7,189 nt of DNA from the NCBI GenBank assembly GCA_903861055.1, contig CAIOSU010000024.1, positions 1 through 7,189 on the forward strand, written 5' to 3'. This document shows, piece after piece, positions 1 to 6,488 of this stretch. The notes beneath the pieces are model-generated. The model was not told the DNA's origin and ran no database searches. It saw only the letters and a program-made list of their open reading frames with translations. The DNA is from an uncultured bacterium (GTDB lineage Bacteria > Bacteroidota > Bacteroidia > Chitinophagales > CAIOSU01). A program made the translations under genes and the position numbers. Position 1 is the stretch's first letter; each line of letters opens with the position of its first letter.

Positions 1-3000
1 AAGGCCCAGTTGAGTGCTTCGTTTAGGATGGATAATTTTGCTGGCGATTCAATTACTTCAGGATGCCAGCCTTTGGTAGTGCTTTTTATTGATAGTGCTA
101 AATTTAATGGTAACCCAGTTGCTTACTCATCAATTGCAAGCGGTGGGAGTTATGATTCGCATAAATGGTTTTTTGGAAACGCATTGAACAATACATCAAC
201 CCAAAGGTCGCCTAATTTTGTTTACAGCACTCCCGGAACATATACTATAACCTTTATTGTAAGTAATAACGGTATAAATTTCGATACCGTTACCAGGCAG
301 CTAACCGTTTTCCCAGAACCCGCAGTTGGGTTCACGTCGAGCCGTGTAAGTGGTTGTAGCCCGCTTACTGTTACTTTTACCGATACAACTACCGGTAGCA
401 CCAATTGCACATGGTCGATGGGTGATGGCACAGTATACACCAATGTTTGTAGCGTAACCCACACGTTTACTCAAACTCCGGGTGTAAATGCCAATTGTTT
501 TTCGGTAACGCTTATTGCTACAAACCAGTTTGGGTGCCAAAAGTCGCTTACTAAGAGCAATTACATTTGCATCAATCCAAGGCCCAACGCAGGGTTTACC
601 TCAGATGTTCAAGCCGTATGCGATTCGCCGTTTACGGTGCAGTTTACCGATACCTCTCAAAGCACCAGTGGTCTAGCTTATTTCTGGCGTTTCAACTTCC
701 CGAACAATAACCCTAGTTCAACGCTGCAAAACCCTAGCCATACTTATCCCGCTGGTACTAATACCTATGACGTATCGTTAATTGTTAGGGATACTGCATG
801 TAATACTCTCGATACCATAACCAAGACCGGATACATAAGCGTAAGCGATGTTAAGATAAGTTTTACTGCCAACAGGGATTCCTTTTGCTTGGGTCAAGCA
901 GTAAGTTTTACACCAGTTATAACGGGTGCCTACACCAACGTTGTTTGGGAGTTTGGGCCAGCAAACCAAACAAGTACACAGTTGAGCCCCACTTACACTT
1001 ACACGCAGGCCGGAACCTGGGATGTAACGTTACGTGTGTTTTCGGCAAATGGATGTGAGCACGACACTACTTATGTTGGGCTGGTAACAGTTTTTCCGCA
1101 ACCAACGGCCAATTTTAGTTATAGCCCCAATCCAGCTAACAGCTGTCAGGCACCATTTCCAGTTAGTTTCACAAACCTATCGGTTGGGGCTACTAACTAC
1201 ACTTGGCTTTTTCAGGCGCCATCGCCTCTGTTTACAACCGGTCAGCAAAACCCTACTTATACATACAACACACCGGGCATTTACTCCGTAAACTTAACTG
1301 CTCAAAACCAGTTTGGCTGCCAAAGCTCTATAACTTTCAATAATATTATTGATATAGCGCCTACAACAGTTGATTTTTCAGTTGATACGCCGAGTGGCTG
1401 CGCGCCTTTGGCTGTAAATTTTACCGACGCAAGTACATCGCCTGCAAATAACCCAATTATTGGTTGGAGTTGGGATTTTGGCGACCCTGGTGGTACCGGT
1501 TCCAATACATCCAATTTGCTAAACCCATCTCACGTATACAGCAGTGTAGGAGTTTATAACGCATGCCTTACCATCGTAACTCAATCGGGTTGCGTGGGTA
1601 CACGGTGTATTGATGTTTCAGCTGGCAATTCACCAACTGCAGCATTTAGTGTGAGTAGTTTGGCAGTTTGTGTTGATGAGCCAATAAGCTTCGTAAACTC
1701 ATCAACAGGTATAATTAACCAAGTAACTTGGACATTTGGTTTCCCTGGTGGGCCAAGCAGTGTAGCAAACAGTCCTGCGCCATTTGCTTTCGATGAGCCA
1801 GGTACATTTGTCATCAACCTTTCTGTTGGTCAAAATGGTTGTCGAGATGACAGCTCAGTTACCATTACCGTATTGCCAGCCCAGGCTGATTTTGACCAAA
1901 CGATTAGTTGTACCACCCCTGGCAATGTAACCTTTATTGATCAATCTATTGGCGCCGACACTTGGGCGTGGCAGTTTGGCGATGGTGGAACATCGAACCT
2001 TCAAAACCCATCGCACACGTATCTTACGTCAGGCCTATATACCGTTACGCTAACGGTAACGAATATTACTACTGGTTGTGTTCATGAGTTTGAAAAAGAG
2101 ATAGATGTATCGGTGCTTATTGCCAACTTTGCCCCTAACCGGGTAACTGGTTGTGCACCGCAAAGTGTTACATTCGTAAACAGTTCAACAGGTTCAGGGC
2201 TAACGTATTTATGGAATTTCGGCGATCCTGGGCCGAACAACAGTAGCGCTATACGAAGTCCTGTTCATTTTTACAACAACCCTGGCGTTTATACAGTTAG
2301 TTTGATTGTAACTGATGTATATGGCTGCAGCGATACCATGTTGATGACAAACGTTATTTCTATTTCGAATGTAACGGCACAATTCGATGCCAATCCACGC
2401 TCTGGTTGCATACCATCCAATTCTTCATCTTACCCCAACATCAATTTTACCGATTTATCTACCACTTATGGTACTTCAACAATAACTAGCTGGAACTGGA
2501 ACTTTGGTACAACACCTGTTTCAAATTCTACTTTGCAAAATCCGATTAAGCAATATGCAGCGCCCGGCTCTTATGATGTATCACTTACTGTAACCAATTC
2601 GTTAGGTTGTAGATCTACCATTACGAAACCTAGTTTTTTAACTTTTAGGCAGCCTATTGCCGATTTTGCATCAAACTATAACCTTTTTTGCGCAGGGCAA
2701 GCAATTGAATTCACAAATCTGTCATCAGGTCAAAATACTGGAACTACATATTCTTGGGATTTTGGCGACCCAAACAATCCAACTGCTGACACCTCGAATT
2801 TGAGAAACCCTAATTATACCTACAATGATACTGGTGCATATACGGTAACATTGATAATGACTGATGGCTTACTCGGTTGCAAGGATACAATGGTAAAACC
2901 GCAATTGATAAATATAGATGTACCTAGGCTGAGCTTTGTAGCTAACGATACGTTTAGATATTGCCCACCACATCTAGTGAATTTTACCAATTTTGCCAGC

Positions 3001-3957
3001 TTTGATACGGTGCAGGTAGAAAGTGTGCTTTGGGATTTTGGCGATGGCAGTTTTTCAAGTTTGCCACAACCGTCATATATATATAACACGGCTGGGAGTT
3101 TTACGGTTTGCTTAAAAGTTAAATTTGTTAATGGTTGTCAAGATAGCATTTGCTATCCCAGCTATATTAACATAGGCGGAGTGGTAGGTAATATTACCGC
3201 CGTGCCCGATTCGGGTTGTTCGCCGCTGAATGTATGTTTTAATGCCAATACCGATAGCTCGGCGGCAAACCATATCTGGTTTTATGGCGATAACAGCCCC
3301 TGGGAGTCGGGCGATGATACTATTTGTCATCTTTATACCGAAGCTGGTTTTTACCAGCCAGCTGTGTTATTGATTGATACTCAGGTACCTGCTTGCCAGT
3401 ATATACTTACATATGCCGATACTATAGTAGTTGATACTGTTATTGCCGGATTTTATAGTGATTTGGATACCGTTTGCCAAAACGAGTTAGTACAGTTTAC
3501 CGATACATCCTTTACTATAGCAAATAATCCAATTGTAGCTTGGGAGTGGGATTTTGGCGATGGCACTGCAATTGATACTAATCAAAACCCAGTGCATCGG
3601 TTCCAAGTTTCAGGTTTGATAAATGTAACCCTTACCGCTTATAGTAGTTATGGGTGTGTGGGTTCTGTTATCCGACAACAGTTGGTTTGGAGCAGGCCAA
3701 CAGCTGCTTTCGATGCTTCGGATACTATTGGATGTGAACAATTGACGGTATTGTTTACCGACCAGTCGGTAGCGGGCGATGCGCCCATAAATGCCTGGTT
3801 TTGGAATTTCGGTGTGGTAGATTCAACCAACGATACCAGCATTGTTCAAAACCCGGGTGCTTACTTTTATGCTGATACTGGCCAGTATATTGCTTCGCTT
3901 CTAGTAACAGACAGCAATGGTTGCTTTGATACTGCCTATCAAACCATAAACGTGTAT
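1..3957 (+). repeat. Array of about 15 PKD-like modules within the giant protein
   Basis: These are protein-level repeats, diverged at DNA level. Approximate module starts by residue (TTG at 10 = 1) are 1, 105, 193, 282, 365, 453, 542, 624, 703, 788, 882, 972, 1058, 1144 and 1230. Most begin with a small-x-F motif (AGF, ANF, ADF, AAF), carry a Cys about 10 residues later, a central Trp-x-Phe-Gly core, a Tyr/Pro/Gly turn and a closing Gly-Cys. The loop after the core varies. It is GDG or GDP in modules 2, 6, 8, 9, 11, 12 and 14, and GDN in 13. The Asp is lost in 1 (FFGN), 3, 4 (EFGP), 5 (LFQA), 7 (TFGF), 10 (NFGT) and 15 (NFGV). PKD domains are beta-sandwiches that usually act as stalks or interaction modules. 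Exact boundaries are my estimates and could shift by several residues. Confidence 0.88.
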
Positions 3958-5430
3958 CCAAACCCTACAGGGTTGGCAAACCCCGATACGATAGCAGTGT
4001 GCATTTTTGATACACTGCAACTGCTAGGCGACACTATATATGCCGCATATGATTGGAGCCCTGGTATATGGCTTAGCGACTCTACTATAGCGCGGCCATA
4101 CAGCGTGCCTCTCGATACTATTGATTACCAGCTGATAACTACTGATATTTATGGGTGTTTTACGGTTGACTCGATACATGTAATCGTAAATCCATTACCT
4201 ACATTAGCCGTTAGTCCATACCCCGACACTGCTATTTGCGAGGGCGATACCGTGCAGCTCACTGCCATAAGCAACGGCATAGCTTATTTATGGTCCCCAC
4301 CTGCTGGGCTTGATAACCCAAATTCATCAACTCCAATTGCTACACCGGCCCAAACAACTACATATGTTGCATATACTGTTGATGGCAATGGCTGTAACAG
4401 AATCGATTCGGTTAAAATTGTAGTCAATCGTTTCTTTACCAATTATTTGGTAGAGCGGGTATGTTTAGGCAGCAGGACTGATATTGTTGATTTGAGCAGC
4501 ACCAGTGATTTGCCAATTGTAACCTGGGACTGGGATTTTGGTTATCTGGGTAACGGGTCGACAGTGCGAAGCCCCAACTACACTTATCCAGATTCAGGAA
4601 ATTATACGGTAACATTGATATTGACAGATGTGCTGGGTTGTATGGATACGCTGCAGCAAATTGCACGTGTTGACCATCCGGCCGAACCAGAAGCTGGGCC
4701 AGATACTATTATCTGCTTTGGCGATGCGATACAACTTACGGCTGTAGGAGGCGACACCATTTATTGGACACCAAACGTTGATATTGATGACGATAATAGT
4801 TTTAACCCTATAGTATCTCCGCAGGTAACCACTACATATGTAGCTCACATTACTTACGGCGTTTGTCCGTTTGATACCGCAAATGTTTTAGTTGAGGTAA
4901 ATCCGACCCCATTATTGGGAGTAGCTTCGGCTTTTGAGATATTGAAAGGTGATTCGGTAATATTAGCAAACGAAACGTTGCCGTACGATACTATTTTCTG
5001 GCAGCCGACAACCGGGTTAAGTTGTATTGATTGTGCATCGCCATTGGCAAAACCCGAAGCTACCACTACTTATTCAGTTACCATAATTGATAGTTTTGGT
5101 TGTACCAATACCAAATTAGTGACGGTTTCGGTGGTAGAAAAATGTAGCGAAGACCAAATTTTTGTAGGTAATGGCTTTACGCCCAATGGCGATGGAGTAA
5201 ATGATGTGGCCTACGCTCGTTTGCAGGGTTTGAAACGTTTAATCATTTTCCGTATATTCGATAGATGGGGTAATTTAGTTTTCGAAACCAATGACCCTTA
5301 TACTGGTTGGAACGGTGAAAATTCTAAAGGGGAGCAACTTAATTCAGGCGTTTACGTATATGTTGTCGAGGCCGAATGTTTTAGTGGTTCGAAACTTACT
5401 AAAACGGGCAATGTGACGATAATAAATTGA
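1..5430 (+). CDS. Giant PKD-repeat surface protein with T9SS type B sorting domain (5' partial)
   Basis: This is probably a cell-surface or secreted adhesin/filament exported through the type IX secretion system. The frame is open from base 1, so the first possible start (TTG at 10) is not trusted: the codons before it read K-A-Q, a typical end of a Bacteroidota signal peptide, and the start is probably just outside the window. Residues below are numbered from the TTG as 1, ending at 1806. About 15 PKD-like modules of 75-100 residues fill 1-1316. They show the pattern SGCxPLxVxF, then WxFGDG or WDFGDP, then NPxHxY, GxYxVxLxV and a closing GC. Two Ig-like 'WSP' modules follow (1317-1473), then a sixteenth PKD (1474-1554), two more Ig-like modules (1555-1710) and the type B sorting domain (1711-1806). 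The protein is poor in Lys/Arg and rich in Thr, Ser, Asn and Asp, as in extracellular proteins. No catalytic domain is visible, so the ligand is unknown. The PorP/SprF-family gene begins 6 bases after the stop and is likely co-transcribed. The T9SS-substrate assignment is strong; the adhesin role is inferred. Confidence 0.93.
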   Translation, partial: KAQLSASFRMDNFAGDSITSGCQPLVVLFIDSAKFNGNPVAYSSIASGGSYDSHKWFFGNALNNTSTQRSPNFVYSTPGTYTITFIVSNNGINFDTVTRQLTVFPEPAVGFTSSRVSGCSPLTVTFTDTTTGSTNCTWSMGDGTVYTNVCSVTHTFTQTPGVNANCFSVTLIATNQFGCQKSLTKSNYICINPRPNAGFTSDVQAVCDSPFTVQFTDTSQSTSGLAYFWRFNFPNNNPSSTLQNPSHTYPAGTNTYDVSLIVRDTACNTLDTITKTGYISVSDVKISFTANRDSFCLGQAVSFTPVITGAYTNVVWEFGPANQTSTQLSPTYTYTQAGTWDVTLRVFSANGCEHDTTYVGLVTVFPQPTANFSYSPNPANSCQAPFPVSFTNLSVGATNYTWLFQAPSPLFTTGQQNPTYTYNTPGIYSVNLTAQNQFGCQSSITFNNIIDIAPTTVDFSVDTPSGCAPLAVNFTDASTSPANNPIIGWSWDFGDPGGTGSNTSNLLNPSHVYSSVGVYNACLTIVTQSGCVGTRCIDVSAGNSPTAAFSVSSLAVCVDEPISFVNSSTGIINQVTWTFGFPGGPSSVANSPAPFAFDEPGTFVINLSVGQNGCRDDSSVTITVLPAQADFDQTISCTTPGNVTFIDQSIGADTWAWQFGDGGTSNLQNPSHTYLTSGLYTVTLTVTNITTGCVHEFEKEIDVSVLIANFAPNRVTGCAPQSVTFVNSSTGSGLTYLWNFGDPGPNNSSAIRSPVHFYNNPGVYTVSLIVTDVYGCSDTMLMTNVISISNVTAQFDANPRSGCIPSNSSSYPNINFTDLSTTYGTSTITSWNWNFGTTPVSNSTLQNPIKQYAAPGSYDVSLTVTNSLGCRSTITKPSFLTFRQPIADFASNYNLFCAGQAIEFTNLSSGQNTGTTYSWDFGDPNNPTADTSNLRNPNYTYNDTGAYTVTLIMTDGLLGCKDTMVKPQLINIDVPRLSFVANDTFRYCPPHLVNFTNFASFDTVQVESVLWDFGDGSFSSLPQPSYIYNTAGSFTVCLKVKFVNGCQDSICYPSYINIGGVVGNITAVPDSGCSPLNVCFNANTDSSAANHIWFYGDNSPWESGDDTICHLYTEAGFYQPAVLLIDTQVPACQYILTYADTIVVDTVIAGFYSDLDTVCQNELVQFTDTSFTIANNPIVAWEWDFGDGTAIDTNQNPVHRFQVSGLINVTLTAYSSYGCVGSVIRQQLVWSRPTAAFDASDTIGCEQLTVLFTDQSVAGDAPINAWFWNFGVVDSTNDTSIVQNPGAYFYADTGQYIASLLVTDSNGCFDTAYQTINVYPNPTGLANPDTIAVCIFDTLQLLGDTIYAAYDWSPGIWLSDSTIARPYSVPLDTIDYQLITTDIYGCFTVDSIHVIVNPLPTLAVSPYPDTAICEGDTVQLTAISNGIAYLWSPPAGLDNPNSSTPIATPAQTTTYVAYTVDGNGCNRIDSVKIVVNRFFTNYLVERVCLGSRTDIVDLSSTSDLPIVTWDWDFGYLGNGSTVRSPNYTYPDSGNYTVTLILTDVLGCMDTLQQIARVDHPAEPEAGPDTIICFGDAIQLTAVGGDTIYWTPNVDIDDDNSFNPIVSPQVTTTYVAHITYGVCPFDTANVLVEVNPTPLLGVASAFEILKGDSVILANETLPYDTIFWQPTTGLSCIDCASPLAKPEATTTYSVTIIDSFGCTNTKLVTVSVVEKCSEDQIFVGNGFTPNGDGVNDVAYARLQGLKRLIIFRIFDRWGNLVFETNDPYTGWNGENSKGEQLNSGVYVYVVEAECFSGSKLTKTGNVTIIN
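3958..4428 (+). repeat. Two tandem Ig-like 'WSP' modules (first pair)
   Basis: Residues 1317-1395 and 1396-1473 of the giant protein. Each starts after a Pro-rich boundary (NPLP, for example) and contains PDTxxxC, a GD-x-x-x-QL type strand, a Trp-Ser-Pro core (YDWSP at about 1347 and YLWSP at about 1426), a Pro/Thr stretch ending in a Tyr strand (IDYQLITT; TTTYVAYT), and a closing Gly-Cys before a Val-rich strand. Such modules are common just before type B sorting domains in Bacteroidota. They differ from PKD modules by having W-S-P in place of W-x-FGDG. They are probably beta-sandwich spacers; no ligand-binding residues are evident. Confidence 0.72.
4429..4671 (+). repeat. PKD module 16, inserted between Ig-like modules
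   Basis: Residues 1474-1554 return to the PKD pattern: WDWDFG at 1506-1511, then RSPNYTYPDSG, NYTVTLILTD and LGCMDT. It interrupts the Ig-like series, with two Ig-like modules on each side. Its closest visible relative is PKD 11 (882-970), which has NPNYTYNDTG and AYTVTLIMTD in the same place. The DNA agrees: an identical 18-base stretch lies at 2839-2856 and 4603-4620. Confidence 0.8.
4672..5139 (+). repeat. Two Ig-like modules (second pair), the last with an LSCxxC loop
   Basis: Residues 1555-1632 and 1633-1710. The first has PDTIICFGD, IYWTPN and TTTYVAHI, and closes with VCPFD. The second has KGDSVIL, IFWQPTTG, the loop LSCIDC (Cys 1682 and 1685), then TTTYSVTI and FGCTN. The second lacks the Cys normally present in the xxICxGD strand. 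The pattern W-x-P, G-L-S-C-x-x-C, P, TTTYxV, GC immediately before the sorting domain is familiar from other Bacteroidota type B T9SS substrates, so this module is probably conserved family architecture rather than a peculiarity of this gene. Confidence 0.72.
5140..5427 (+). other. T9SS type B C-terminal sorting domain (CHU_C / gliding-motility-associated)
   Basis: Residues 1711-1806 form the targeting domain that directs the protein across the outer membrane through the type IX system. Visible motifs in order are GNGFTPNGDGVND (1720-1732), the strand RIFDRWGNLVFE (1748-1759), GWNG (1766-1769), LNSGVYVYVVE (1777-1787) and the end KTGNVTIIN (1798-1806). The NGFTPNGDGxND and FDRWGxxVFE motifs are diagnostic of type B domains and absent from the shorter type A domains. 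Type B substrates such as SprB of F. johnsoniae typically need a PorP/SprF-family partner, matching the next gene. The domain is complete, so this end of the protein is intact. Confidence 0.95.
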
Positions 5431-5436
5431 CCGACT

Positions 5437-5505
5437 ATGATGAGATGTGTGTGGAGACCCGTGGTGTTAGTCATGTTCTGTCTTACCTTTTTTGAGGTAC
5501 AGGCA
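5437..5505 (+). other. Signal peptide of the PorP/SprF-family protein
   Basis: The N-terminus has a short basic region (MMRCVWR), a hydrophobic stretch from Pro8 to Phe19, and V-Q-A before Gln24, fitting signal peptidase I cleavage after Ala23. The mature protein would begin QDIHF, the usual mature start for PorP/SprF proteins. No lipobox is present. Confidence 0.85.
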
Positions 5506-6456
5506 CAGGACATTCATTTTTCGCAGTATAACCAGCAACCTTTGTTTCTAAACCCCGCCTTTGCAGGTGTGAACGGCGGTGATTATAGAGTTGCGGCTAC
5601 TTACCGCTCGCAATGGGCGGGCTTGGGCAAGTTTAATACCATTGCCGCTTCGGCCGATATGGCTGTGCTGAAAAGAACCAAAAAGTCTAATTACGGAGGC
5701 GTAGGTATTTCGTTTTTCAACGACCGTGCAGGTGATTTGAGTTTTAGTACAACCCAGGTAAATATACACCTAACGTATACCGTGCTGCTTAACAACAAAG
5801 GTTCACAAACCCTAACTACAGGTCTGGTAGGTGGTTTTGGACAACGTTCAATCGACTTTTCGAAAATTACTACCGATAGCCAGTTTGGCGACCAAGGCTT
5901 TGACCCCAACAACCCTACAGGCGAGAACTTTACAAACAGCAGGAAACTTTATGCTGATGTAGGTGCAGGTATGTTGTGGAGCTACACTGCAAACAAAAAC
6001 AACAACTATTATGCTGGTGTAGCGGTAACACACGTAAATCAGCCCAACCTATCGTTTATGGACGACAGAACGGAGAAGCTTTACATGAAAGTAACTGTGC
6101 ATGGTGGCGGTTATTTTAAGCTTACCCGCATGGTGCATTTGCTACCTAGTTTTATGTATCTCAACCAAGGCCCGCACAATCAATTTAATCTAGGTTCTTT
6201 GGTTAAGTTCCGTATGTCTTCAATCCCTACCAACAATACAGCATTTTATGTAGGCGGATACTATAGGGTAAAGGATGCGCTTATATTGGCTACCCGATTT
6301 GATATAGCAGGATTCAATTTGGGATTTAGCTATGATCTCAACGTATCGAAACTTACGAAAGCTACCAAATTGAACGGTGGACCAGAGATTTCATTGATTT
6401 ATGCTGGCAATTTCAAGAACAAGAAAAACCGTACCGATTATTGCCCCGTGCTTTAA
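5437..6456 (+). CDS. PorP/SprF-family type IX secretion outer-membrane protein
   Basis: A complete 339-residue protein, the usual size for the family. Residues 1-23 form a signal peptide with a hydrophobic core (PVVLVMFCLTFF) and a cleavage site VQA/QD. The mature protein opens with the family signature: QDIHFSQYNQQP, then LNPAFAG, then YRSQWAGLG and a KFNT segment. Alternating strands of an outer-membrane beta-barrel follow (GGVGISFFND, YAGVAVTHVN, FYVGGYYRVKD), ending with GGPEISLIY near the C-terminus. In F. johnsoniae, SprF is needed for secretion of the type B substrate SprB. By analogy this protein probably serves the giant protein just upstream, whose stop lies 6 bases before this ATG. 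ATG at 5437 and 5440 are both possible starts and differ by one Met; no clear ribosome-binding site decides. Paralogues are often numerous in one genome, so I assign the family, not a specific symbol. Confidence 0.93.
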   Translation: MMRCVWRPVVLVMFCLTFFEVQAQDIHFSQYNQQPLFLNPAFAGVNGGDYRVAATYRSQWAGLGKFNTIAASADMAVLKRTKKSNYGGVGISFFNDRAGDLSFSTTQVNIHLTYTVLLNNKGSQTLTTGLVGGFGQRSIDFSKITTDSQFGDQGFDPNNPTGENFTNSRKLYADVGAGMLWSYTANKNNNYYAGVAVTHVNQPNLSFMDDRTEKLYMKVTVHGGGYFKLTRMVHLLPSFMYLNQGPHNQFNLGSLVKFRMSSIPTNNTAFYVGGYYRVKDALILATRFDIAGFNLGFSYDLNVSKLTKATKLNGGPEISLIYAGNFKNKKNRTDYCPVL

Positions 6457-6470
6457 ATCAGTTTAAAGCA
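6449..6470. repeat. Perfect inverted repeat over the porP/sprF-like stop codon
   Basis: TGCTTTAAA at 6449-6457 pairs with TTTAAAGCA at 6462-6470 around a TCAG loop, giving a 9-base-pair hairpin. It contains the TAA stop (6454-6456). It is A/T-rich with no T-run on either side, so it is unlikely to be a strong terminator alone. It may protect the 3' end of the message or may be chance. Confidence 0.5.
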
Positions 6471-6488
6471 TCTGGAAAAACAGAAAAA

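Noticed and set aside
10..12. TTG as the start codon of the giant protein
   Set aside because: The frame is open upstream to the window edge and the preceding codons (K-A-Q) look like the end of a signal peptide; with TTG as the start the protein would have no export signal.
3031..3565. Exact 19-base repeat at 3031-3049 and 3547-3565 as a regulatory or recombination site
   Set aside because: It encodes WDFGDG plus the next base in two PKD modules and is explained by motif conservation and codon preference; partial copies occur in other modules for the same reason.
222..5066. Numerous short frames of 60-90 codons, mostly on the minus strand, within the giant gene
   Set aside because: They are shadows of a long, repeat-rich reading frame; none shows a signal peptide, domain or plausible spacing.
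10..5139. CRISPR array or short tandem DNA repeat
   Set aside because: The repeats are 75-100 residue protein modules with diverged DNA and no constant spacer/repeat lengths.
6457..6488. Small RNA gene or promoter in the gap between convergent genes
   Set aside because: Only 32 bases lie between the two stop codons, with no promoter-like pair of elements; the hairpins are better read as 3'-end structures.
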